Source: Chelativorans alearensis
Lineage (GTDB): Bacteria > Pseudomonadota > Alphaproteobacteria > Rhizobiales > Rhizobiaceae
Direction: 5' to 3'
NCBI RefSeq assembly: GCF_010993735.1
Contig: NZ_WQNI01000012.1
Coordinates: 1 to 64,000, forward strand
DNA: 64,000 bases
The translations under genes and the position numbers were made by a program. Below the pieces are notes generated by a model. The model was not told the origin of the DNA and did no database searches. It saw nothing but the letters and a program-made list of their open reading frames with translations. Shown here piece by piece: positions 1-6,592 of the stretch (positions are counted from its first letter, which is position 1; the number at the start of each line of letters is the position of its first letter).

Positions 1-84
1 CAACGCGCCCGCTACATGACACTGGAAACCATCAGCCAGATGAGCGATGATCCACTCATCAGCCTGCCGGCAGTGGCACGCTGA
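1..84 (+). CDS. C-terminal end of an unidentified protein (cut by window edge)
   Basis: The first 28 codons are open in frame 1 and end with TGA at 82-84. The visible tail ends in PLISLPAVAR. Too little is present to assign a family. The next gene starts 12 bases further on in the same frame, so this could be an upstream gene or part of a disrupted N-terminal region of the DUF892 protein that follows. Confidence 0.3.
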   Translation, partial: QRARYMTLETISQMSDDPLISLPAVAR

Positions 85-96
85 TCAGTCCGGCCC

Positions 97-564
97 ATGC
101 CGGAGAGCATGGCGACCAATGCCGTCACCTACACCACGCCTGGGGGCACGATCGAGAACTACCCGCAACTGAAGGCGCGGATCGAACAGCATGTCGGCGA
201 GACCCGCTCGCAGAAGGTGCGGCTTGAGGCTTGCCTGAAGGCTCGAGGCACAGCCAGCTCGGGCACGAAGGATGTGGCCGGAAAGGCGACGGCGTTCATG
301 CAGGGCCTGGGCGGTGTGTTCGCAGGCGATGAGGTGGTGAAAGGGGCGCTTGCAAGCTACGCCTTCGAACACATGGAGATCGCCTCCTACAAGATTTTGG
401 CAGCTGCTGCGAGACAGCTCGGTGATCAGGATACGGCGCAGACTTGCGACGAGATTTGCCGTGAGGAAGAGGAGATGGCTGAGTGGCTGGCCGATCACAT
501 CGACTCTGTAGTCATCGCCTATCTTCAGCGGGAATCTTCTGGATCAAGCGCATCCAAGCGATAG
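97..564 (+). CDS. Ferritin-like DUF892 (YciE/YciF-type) protein, possibly N-terminally truncated
   Basis: The 155-residue product matches the DUF892 ferritin-like family from about residue 20 on: IENYPQL, then a long helical region with FEHMEIASY and the acidic run REEEEMAEW. These Glu/His-rich helices form the family's four-helix bundle, and members are usually stress-induced. Family members normally carry about 20 more N-terminal residues with an AHA-x-EN motif. Here residues 1-18 are unrelated, and the sequence just upstream encodes an AHAGEH-like string in another frame. An old frameshift near base 100 is therefore possible. The first ATG is used; an ATG at 109 is an alternative. Cytosolic; function beyond the fold is unknown. 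Confidence 0.65.
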   Translation: MPESMATNAVTYTTPGGTIENYPQLKARIEQHVGETRSQKVRLEACLKARGTASSGTKDVAGKATAFMQGLGGVFAGDEVVKGALASYAFEHMEIASYKILAAAARQLGDQDTAQTCDEICREEEEMAEWLADHIDSVVIAYLQRESSGSSASKR

Positions 565-577
565 GAGTTGCGATGGG

Positions 578-1210
578 TCAGCGGGCGCTCGCTCCACTTT
601 CGTACCAGTCGAGCATGAACTTCTCGATATCTCGCCGTTCCCTCCGCGAGCGGATCTGGCGCGTGGACAACATCGTCGGGTTCAGAAGGCGTTCTCCATC
701 CTTGCAAGGCAGATCAAAACGGCGCTCTGCTGCTATCAAGCCGTCGTCGGCAGTGTAGGTGCAGACCACCATTACCTCGAGGCTTTCGGCGCTGCCAGCC
801 AGCGTCTGCCCCGTTTCGAAAGTGTTTTCAGCGCGCTCGATCAGACTATTGAAGGATCCAATGTCGATGAATTCGCCGCTTGCAAGTGGGCCCTGGAACA
901 GCTGCGGGCGCAGGTCACCATCCGCCGACAATGTGACGTCGAGGTCGCTCAGGTGAAAGACGAGCTGCTTGTCACCATCCCGGAGGGTCAGGATAATTGC
1001 CTCCACATAGACCGCCTCCGCGCTCATGTTGCTTATAACGCATCTGGAACTGCTCGACCGCCCACCGCCCCGGTTGATATTGATCTTCGGGCGGATCCGG
1101 TGGCGATAGCTATTCAGCAGAAGTTGGAAGTAGAGCGCCCATATCACCACCGTCACGACAGCCGCGGCTGCGCTTATGCCACCATGATTCTCGTTGATGA
1201 CTTCCCACAT
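578..1210 (-). CDS. Hypothetical membrane-anchored protein
   Basis: This 210-residue protein starts MWEVINENHGG and has one N-terminal transmembrane helix (about residues 10-32, AAAAVVTVVIWALYF), followed by a soluble domain rich in beta-strand. The N-terminus is short and uncharged, then a basic RHRIRPK stretch follows the helix, so the bulk is probably cytoplasmic. I recognise no catalytic motif. The start at 1210 was chosen over upstream ATGs because the family-like N-terminus begins there and a stress-type promoter element lies at the right distance upstream. It is convergent with the DUF892 gene. Confidence 0.6.
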   Translation of the reverse strand: MWEVINENHGGISAAAAVVTVVIWALYFQLLLNSYRHRIRPKININRGGGRSSSSRCVISNMSAEAVYVEAIILTLRDGDKQLVFHLSDLDVTLSADGDLRPQLFQGPLASGEFIDIGSFNSLIERAENTFETGQTLAGSAESLEVMVVCTYTADDGLIAAERRFDLPCKDGERLLNPTMLSTRQIRSRRERRDIEKFMLDWYESGASAR

Positions 1211-1243
1211 AGCGGACGGTCCTGACCTGCAATTGTCCGCTAA

Positions 1244-1268
1244 AACGGCTAAGATGGCCCTTTGTTCG
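1244..1268 (-). promoter_or_regulatory. EcfG-like promoter candidate (CGAAC-N16-CGTT)
   Basis: Reading leftwards, CGAAC lies at 1268-1264, then 16 bases, then CGTT at 1247-1244. The -10 half is the consensus CGTT and the -35 half differs at one base. It ends 34 bases before the ATG at 1210. Confidence 0.35.
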
Positions 1269-1492
1269 ATGGACCGCTGCAAATCTGGAAAATGGCTGAC
1301 ACTGGCGGTTCGCCTCGGGACACCCTGCACCGAAGTGCGTGGCAACCCTTGGTGGAGGTGTTTTCAGCGATGGCTGTTTTGTCTCATCTCATATGTCCCA
1401 TATTTGCCCTGCCTGTTTCGGGTCTCAGAGGGCGTTGCCTTGAGCCTTCCGGAGGCCTTTGCGATGCCTCCGCCGAACTCCCTTCCAGCGTC

Positions 1493-1518
1493 GGAACACT
1501 CCGGGCGCTTGCCGAGTT
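1493..1518 (+). promoter_or_regulatory. EcfG-like promoter candidate (GGAAC-N17-AGTT)
   Basis: GGAAC lies at 1493-1497 and AGTT at 1515-1518, with a 17-base spacer. It ends 31 bases before the PEBP start at 1550, which leaves room for the ribosome binding site GAGGAG at 1536-1541. The rest of 1211-1549 shows no gene. Confidence 0.45.
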
Positions 1519-1549
1519 TGGGCTCAGACAAAGATGAGGAGACGAATGG

Positions 1550-1993
1550 ATGGCGTTTGCTTTTTCGAACCTGGCCTTTGGCAACATAGAGAGAATTCCG
1601 GACAAGTACGTGCGCGATGGAAAAAACGTCTTGCCACCACCGGTCTGGAGGGATGCATCCCCGCAGACCAAGAACTTCATGCTGGTGGTGGAGGGTCCAG
1701 GCGCCCCTATGGCCACCTTCCACTATCGGAGCGTGTACCTGCCGGAGCGAACGACGGCAGGCGCCAAGACCGAAAGCCTCGGCCATTGTGTCAACGATTT
1801 GGGGAATCCGAACCATGGCGGCCCGCAGCCGCCGAAGGGCTACGGCGCTCACGACTACCACTTCCGTCTCGCCGCGCTCGACGTGGTGACGCTGCATTGT
1901 GACGGCAAGGCCAAGGTCGGGGAGATGCTGGAGCAGGCGAAGCCCCATATCATCGCCGCGGCGGAGCTCGGCGACACCTATGAGAGCGAATAG
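1550..1993 (+). CDS. YbhB/YbcL (PEBP) family protein
   Basis: The 147-residue product is a phosphatidylethanolamine-binding-protein fold member, as shown by LVVEGPGAP, the GNPNHGGPQPPKGYGAHDYHFRL segment (residues about 84-106, the family's GGP-PP-H-Y-F signature) and a C-terminal AELGDTY. Bacterial members bind small anionic or phospho ligands; the physiological ligand here is unknown. No signal peptide is seen, so it is likely cytosolic. GAGGAGACGA sits just before the ATG. The FAD/Rieske oxidoreductase starts 4 bases after its stop, so the two are probably one transcript, headed by a stress-type promoter at 1493. Confidence 0.8.
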   Translation: MAFAFSNLAFGNIERIPDKYVRDGKNVLPPPVWRDASPQTKNFMLVVEGPGAPMATFHYRSVYLPERTTAGAKTESLGHCVNDLGNPNHGGPQPPKGYGAHDYHFRLAALDVVTLHCDGKAKVGEMLEQAKPHIIAAAELGDTYESE

Positions 1994-1997
1994 TCCG

Positions 1998-3473
1998 ATG
2001 CGGGCACTTTCCGGAAAACCCGGAAGCTGCTGGGTCGCCACCGCCGAGCCCACCGGCTACCCGGCGCTCGAGGGATCCGTCCACGCCGAGACGGTCGTGG
2101 TCGGTGCCGGCATCTTCGGCCTCACTGTCGCCTTGCGGCTCGCAGAGGCGGGGCGCTCGGTCATCGTCTTGGAAGGGCTTCGGGTTGGACGGCAGGTGAC
2201 CGGGCGGTCGACGGCCAAGATCACCACGCAGCACCGGCTGATCTACCGCGAGCTGCTCGAAAAGCTCGGCACCGAGCGGGCGCGTGCCTATGCTGAGGCG
2301 AATAAGGCCGGAGTAGACTGCATCAAGGACTGGATTGCGGATTATGGCATCGCCTGCGACCTGGAGCCCAAGCCCGCCTACACCTATACGCAGGATCCCA
2401 GCCTCCGCTCCGCCATCGAGGCGGAGGCCGAGGCCGTTCGCAGCCTGGGCCTGCATGCGGAGGCGATCGATCGAGCGCCGCTTCCCTTCGACAATGCAGG
2501 CGCGCTCCTTTTCCGCGACCAGGCGCAGTTCAACCCGGCCATGTATTTGACCAAGCTCGCCCGCACGGTAGGGGATCGCGGCGGCCGCATCTTCGAGGAA
2601 AGCCGCGTGCGGTTCATCGGCGAGGCGAGCCGGTGGCGCGTCGTCACCGATGGCGGGACGGTGCACGCCGAAAACGTGGTAGTGGCCACCAACATGACCG
2701 TGAAGAGCCCGGTCGGCATGGCGAACCGCACGCAGCCGGGCAGCCACACAGTCATGGCCTTCCGCGTCAAAGATCCGGCGGTGATCGACGGCATGTTCAT
2801 CACCGTGGAAGAGGAGCAGTCGCGTTCCTTGCGGACCGGGCGGGACGCGGATGGCCCGCTGCTTCTTGCCCTCGGCCCGCGCTTCAACACCGGGCAGGAG
2901 GGCGACGTGGCAAGCCGCTTCGCGGAGCTCGAAGACTGGACGCGTGGGCACCTGCCGGTCGGCGAGACGGTCTGGCGCTGGTGCAACGAGGATTACGACA
3001 CCGCCGACCGGGTGCCGTATGCGGGCGAGCCGGCCCCGGAAAAGGCGCCCGGCTTCTATATCGCCACCGGCTTCAACGCCTGGGGCATCAGCAATGGGAC
3101 GGCTGTCGGCATGATGATCGCCGACGCGATCATGGGGCGGCCCACACCCTGGAAAGCGCTCTACGATCCCACGCGGCCGTACCCGCAGGACTTTCACACG
3201 AGCGGCGAAAGCCAGTCGGTGGTGGAGCGCGTGGGCGACATCGTCCCCGGCCACGGCGGCGTGCTTGTTACAGACGAGGGGCATGTTGCCGCCTGGCGGG
3301 ATGAGGCCGGCGAGTTGCACACCTTCTCCGCTCACTGCACCCACAAGGGGTGCACCGTCACCTGGAACAATGCCGATCGGACGTGGGACTGCCCATGCCA
3401 TGGCTCGATCTTCGCTCCCGATGGCGCAGTCATCCACGGTCCGGCGCGGCTTCCGCTATCGCCGAAGCAGTAA
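1998..3473 (+). CDS. FAD-dependent oxidoreductase with C-terminal Rieske [2Fe-2S] domain
   Basis: This 491-residue flavoprotein begins with a dinucleotide-binding fold, VVVGAGIFGL, at about residue 35. A DAO/glycine-oxidase-type FAD domain runs to about residue 395 (FYIATGFNAWGISNGTA closes it). A Rieske domain lies at the C-terminus with CTHKGC and CPCHGS supplying the two Cys and two His cluster ligands. This DAO-Rieske architecture is widespread in bacteria; substrate unknown. The ATG at 1998 follows the PEBP stop by 4 bases. An ATG at 1980 overlapping the PEBP gene is possible but adds only 6 residues. The first 15-20 residues are not a clear signal peptide, so it is probably cytosolic. 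Confidence 0.85.
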   Translation: MRALSGKPGSCWVATAEPTGYPALEGSVHAETVVVGAGIFGLTVALRLAEAGRSVIVLEGLRVGRQVTGRSTAKITTQHRLIYRELLEKLGTERARAYAEANKAGVDCIKDWIADYGIACDLEPKPAYTYTQDPSLRSAIEAEAEAVRSLGLHAEAIDRAPLPFDNAGALLFRDQAQFNPAMYLTKLARTVGDRGGRIFEESRVRFIGEASRWRVVTDGGTVHAENVVVATNMTVKSPVGMANRTQPGSHTVMAFRVKDPAVIDGMFITVEEEQSRSLRTGRDADGPLLLALGPRFNTGQEGDVASRFAELEDWTRGHLPVGETVWRWCNEDYDTADRVPYAGEPAPEKAPGFYIATGFNAWGISNGTAVGMMIADAIMGRPTPWKALYDPTRPYPQDFHTSGESQSVVERVGDIVPGHGGVLVTDEGHVAAWRDEAGELHTFSAHCTHKGCTVTWNNADRTWDCPCHGSIFAPDGAVIHGPARLPLSPKQ

Positions 3474-3809
3474 CGTACGGGCATCGTCTGTCGCTCCCAG
3501 CGAAAGGAACTGGCTTGTCCGCGACTGGAGCCTCGAAGGACAGGTACGGGCCGGTCGACGCTAAAGCCAGGAGAACAAGTGGCGATTGGAAGACACGGAA
3601 CTGCAACGGGAAACGGTAGGCAACGCACGGTCTACGCCCTGCGCAATAGTCATGGGCAGCCTGAGCACGAGCGATTGACGCATCTGCCGCGAGGCCTACA
3701 GCGCCATCCTCATCGGCTGGACGATTGAGATGATCCTGGGCGCGCGCTAGGGCGCCCGATCGGTCAAAAAACTTGCGCAAACCCTCACGCCTGTCAGCGA
3801 CCACTTCTG

Positions 3810-3911
3810 TTTCTCGGCTTCCTCGGCTTTGTCGTGGCGCTTCAGGCAAGGCGCTTCCTGCTCGCGCCGGTCTCGCTCGCCATCATCGTCGGAATCATGC
3901 TCAGCCCGCCG
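3810..3911 (+). pseudogene. Possible remnant of an AI-2E-type transporter N-terminus
   Basis: Read from 3810, the frame encodes FLGFLGFVVALQARRFLLAP followed by VSLAIIVGIMLSP. This resembles the first membrane segment and LxPxxxAxxxGxxLxP motif of AI-2E family transporters. No start is seen, the match stops abruptly and continues into glucose-dehydrogenase-like DNA. Assignment is tentative because only about 34 residues are present. Confidence 0.3.
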
Positions 3912-3924
3912 CCCTGCGCTTGGA

Positions 3925-4031
3925 GGTGCGATGCGCCGTCGGCCTTACGGTTTACGGCATCTCGGTTCTGATCACACTGGGTATTCCGATCGCCACACGA
4001 GGTCAGAGGATGTTCTCCAAGGAGAAGATGG
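3925..4031 (+). pseudogene. Fragment duplicating two pieces of the gcd gene
   Basis: GGTGCGAYGCGCCGTCGG at 3925 and about 45 further bases are nearly identical to gcd from about 6736 to 6790. They are followed at once by a stretch matching gcd from about 6993 to 7053 (tcgccacacgaggtca, then atgttctcc and gagaagatggcg). About 200 bases of gcd are missing between the two matched pieces, so this is an internally deleted, decayed partial copy. It cannot encode a working enzyme. It lies in the same orientation about 2.8 kb upstream of the intact gene. Confidence 0.75.
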
Positions 4032-4149
4032 CGCACCCGTATTTCTCAAGAGTTGCTCCCTTTCTCACCTCACCTCGACGCGGGGAACAACGAAGCCGCC
4101 ATGAGGATTGTGACACGGCACCCCTCAACCACCGCCGGAGACAGCCACG

Positions 4150-5229
4150 CTGACGCTCGCCGAAAAACACAGACCCGAAGCAGGCGCACCGGGCGGCTCG
4201 GTTGCCGCTGGGGGCGCCAACCTTTCCTATGTCATCGACACCGAGCCTGGAATCCGCCGGCGCAAGGCAGGTCGCGGCTTAGCCTACGTCTCGCCCACTG
4301 GCCAGCGTATAGCCGATAGGGCCACACTGGCGCGAATCCGGTCACTCGCCATTCCCCCGGCCTGGACAGACGTATGGATATCGCCGGACCCGTCGGGCCA
4401 CATTCAAGCGACGGGCCGAGATCAGGCAGGGCGCAAGCAATACCGTTACCATCCCGCCTGGCTCGCCTGCCGTGACGAAGCCAAGTTCTCCAGCCTTGTC
4501 GCCTTCGCGGAAGCGCTGCCGAGGCTACGCGCGCGGGTTCGTGCCGACCTTGCCAGGCATGGCCTCCCCCGCGAACGCGTCGTCGCAGCCGTGGTCTGGC
4601 TGCTCGATCATACTATGATGCGCATCGGCAACGACATCTATGCGCGCCGAAACAAGAGCTTCGGGCTGACGACGCTGGAGACGCGCCATCTTAGGATCGA
4701 TGGTCCGCAACTGCGATTCAGCTTTATCGGGAAATCCGGACGCGAGTGGAAGGTGAAGCTGGTCGACCGCCGCATCGCCAGCATTGTGCGCACGATCCAG
4801 GAACTGCCCGGCCAGCACCTGTTCCAGTACCTCGACGCCGACCGGACGCGACAACCGATCCATTCACACGATGTGAATGAGTACATCCGCGAGACGATTG
4901 GATCGCAGTTCACGTCAAAGCACTTCCGCACCTGGGGCGGCACGACCGCCGCCGCTTTCCTCCTGGCGCAGGAGGCTCCACCTGACAGCAAGCGCAAGGC
5001 GACACGGGTTCTCAATTCCATCATCGATCACGTCGCACGGAAACTTCGCAACACGCGCGCCATCTGCCGGCAAGGCTACATTCATCCGGCCATTCTCGAA
5101 CGCTGGCGGCAATGGCGGCTCGCCGGTGACTTCAGGGCCCTTCGGCGCCGCCATCCCAAGCCGCTCAAAGGTCTGTCACGCGACGAGTCGCTCGTCCTGC
5201 ACTGGCTGCGGGCTGCCGAGGGGAACTAA
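4150..5229 (+). CDS. DNA topoisomerase IB, probable CTG start
   Basis: The product is a eukaryotic-like type IB topoisomerase of the bacterial and poxvirus class. It nicks one DNA strand through a 3'-phosphotyrosine and relaxes supercoils. The N-terminal domain is recognisable from LSYVIDTEPGIRRRKAG; IPPAWTDVWISPDP, RIGNDIYARRNKSFGLTTL, KHFRTWGGT and ICRQGYIHP (the last with the catalytic Tyr) follow in order. The frame is open from 4114 to 5229 but has no ATG, GTG or TTG before the conserved N-terminus; the first ATG, at 4591, would remove it. A GGAG at 4137 lies 9 bases before CTG at 4150, giving 359 residues, the usual family length. A mutated start is the alternative. Confidence 0.75.
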   Translation: MTLAEKHRPEAGAPGGSVAAGGANLSYVIDTEPGIRRRKAGRGLAYVSPTGQRIADRATLARIRSLAIPPAWTDVWISPDPSGHIQATGRDQAGRKQYRYHPAWLACRDEAKFSSLVAFAEALPRLRARVRADLARHGLPRERVVAAVVWLLDHTMMRIGNDIYARRNKSFGLTTLETRHLRIDGPQLRFSFIGKSGREWKVKLVDRRIASIVRTIQELPGQHLFQYLDADRTRQPIHSHDVNEYIRETIGSQFTSKHFRTWGGTTAAAFLLAQEAPPDSKRKATRVLNSIIDHVARKLRNTRAICRQGYIHPAILERWRQWRLAGDFRALRRRHPKPLKGLSRDESLVLHWLRAAEGN

Positions 5230-5238
5230 CCTCCCTCC

Positions 5239-5252
5239 GCCGCGCACGCGGC
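5239..5252 (+). terminator. Short GC hairpin after topoisomerase gene
   Basis: GCCGC, a 4-base loop and GCGGC form a 5-bp stem 10 bases after the topoisomerase stop. There is no following T-run, so it is at best a weak terminator. Confidence 0.25.
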
Positions 5253-5410
5253 TTCCTGGCGTAGGGCTATCATCGGCATCAGTCTCCCAAATCGGTAAGG
5301 AAAACTGAATTGCTCCATCATGACTTCAAATGGGGTTTTCAACGATATCACCTACAGTTTGAAGAAGCCGGATTCGAGCCGGTGGGTGAGCTTGCTTGGG
5401 CGCCCATGAG

Positions 5411-5557
5411 ATGGCGCTGCCAGAGTTGTCCACCGAGGCCGAGAACGCCGATCGCTTGACAACGCTCATAACCCTTACGGAAACCATCATCTCGCTATTC
5501 GGCGACGTTGGTGATGATCCCGAAAGCGCGCATTGTCGCGAACGGCCCCTGAGGTGA
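5411..5557 (+). CDS. Doubtful small protein (48 aa)
   Basis: In the otherwise empty 5230-5597 interval, an ATG frame encodes MALPELSTEAENADRLTTLI and a further 28 residues ending RERPLR. The helical, Glu/Thr/Leu-rich composition resembles small rhizobial proteins of unknown function. No convincing ribosome binding site is present. It may be chance or a gene remnant. Confidence 0.25.
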   Translation: MALPELSTEAENADRLTTLITLTETIISLFGDVGDDPESAHCRERPLR

Positions 5558-5597
5558 AGGTCGCCAGCTCGCGAGCAACGCGATCAAATAACCCCGA

Positions 5598-6104
5598 TTA
5601 TCCGATTGCTGCCACGTTGACCCTATTTTCGGCAAGTTGTGTGAGCTTTTCGTCGGCGGCCTTTTCATCAGCGAGGTTGCGTTTCAGGACCTCAGCCCAG
5701 TCGTCGCAATCGAGCTCGTTGGCCCAGGTAATCAACGTCCCGTATCGTGTGATTTCGTAGTGTTCCACAGCTTGGGCTGCAGCAATCAGCGCGGCGTCCA
5801 GCACCTGCTTGTCTTCGACTTCACCGGCAACATCGTTGGCCTCTTTGATGATACCGTCGATGGCGGGGCAATCCACGCCCCCAGGCTGAAGGTCCATCAG
5901 GCGGAACACCTCCTCCAGGTTCCGGATGTGGTTCTCCGTCTCCTCCAGGTGCTTTTCGAAGGCCTGCTTCAACTGCGCATCGTCGGCCTTCTCACGCATC
6001 TTCGGCAGCGCCTTGGTGATTTGCTTCTCAGCATAATAGATGTCGCGCAGCGAGTGAGCGAAGAGATCGTCCATCGACTTGATGTCCTTGCTGAAAAGTC
6101 CCAT
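5598..6104 (-). CDS. YciE/YciF family ferritin-like stress protein (DUF892)
   Basis: The 168-residue product starts MGLFSKDIKSMDDLF and carries the canonical DUF892 features: LRDIYYAEKQITKALPKM, FEKHLEETENHI, AVEHYEITRYG and a terminal ADEKLTQLAE. The conserved Glu/His residues lie on antiparallel helices as in a di-metal four-helix bundle. Family members are typically induced by osmotic or general stress. The start at 6104 has AGAGGAA upstream; a longer frame to 6194 lacks family sequence. A GGAAC-N16-AGTT element lies 64 bases upstream. Unlike the copy at 97, this one has a complete N-terminus. Confidence 0.88.
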   Translation of the reverse strand: MGLFSKDIKSMDDLFAHSLRDIYYAEKQITKALPKMREKADDAQLKQAFEKHLEETENHIRNLEEVFRLMDLQPGGVDCPAIDGIIKEANDVAGEVEDKQVLDAALIAAAQAVEHYEITRYGTLITWANELDCDDWAEVLKRNLADEKAADEKLTQLAENRVNVAAIG

Positions 6105-6167
6105 GGTGGGTTCCTCTATTTTTGCGGTGGAAGAATCGGTTCGGTGGTCCATGTGGACACCCCAACC

Positions 6168-6192
6168 AACTCGGAGCGCTGCCGTCTGTTCC
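6168..6192 (-). promoter_or_regulatory. EcfG-like promoter candidate (GGAAC-N16-AGTT)
   Basis: Reading leftwards, GGAAC lies at 6192-6188 and AGTT at 6171-6168, 64 bases before the DUF892 start at 6104. Confidence 0.45.
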
Positions 6193-6455
6193 AAGCTGAG
6201 ACGCCCCGGCCGTTTTTCCTGCGACGTCCTCGATTATTTGGCCTGTCGATGAACTGCGGGCGAGTGTAGCCGGAGGCATACCGACGGGTGCACTCAGGAG
6301 AGAACACGCGGATAGCTCTCAACCTTTAAAAGGCGCGCCAGAAGCACGGCATTTGACGCCGCCGTCTTGAGCTACGCCTTCACTTTCTCCGGCACTGCCT
6401 CCAGGTCCCGTAATCCGTCGCCTGCCTGATCTGCACAAATGAGGCCGAAGCCGGA

Positions 6456-6480
6456 GGAACATTTCGCCGACCTGAAAGTT
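6456..6480 (+). promoter_or_regulatory. EcfG-like promoter candidate upstream of gcd (GGAAC-N16-AGTT)
   Basis: GGAAC lies at 6456-6460 and AGTT at 6477-6480. It is 112 bases before the gcd start, so a long leader would be needed. The remainder of the 6105-6592 interval holds no gene I can support. Confidence 0.35.
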
Positions 6481-6592
6481 GCGGTCGCTCGACAGGGGCG
6501 AGCAAGCGACGACGGTTCCCGTTCCTCTGATGTCGCGTTTTGCCCCGACGACCGCTGAACCCACGCCTCCCAAAACGTAACGGGCTACTATC

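Larger units (their letters stand above)
3474..4149 (+). other. Gene-debris intergenic region
   Basis: No intact gene is visible over about 670 bases between the Rieske protein and topoisomerase IB. It holds two recognisable pieces: a possible AI-2E transporter scrap (3810-3911) and a rearranged copy of part of the glucose dehydrogenase gene (3925-4031). Short open frames here are interrupted and share no family features. Confidence 0.6.

Noticed and set aside
1950-3437. 495-codon open frame antisense to the FAD/Rieske gene
   Set aside because: It lies entirely opposite a recognised family and is rich in Arg/His/Pro, typical of antisense frames in GC-rich DNA.
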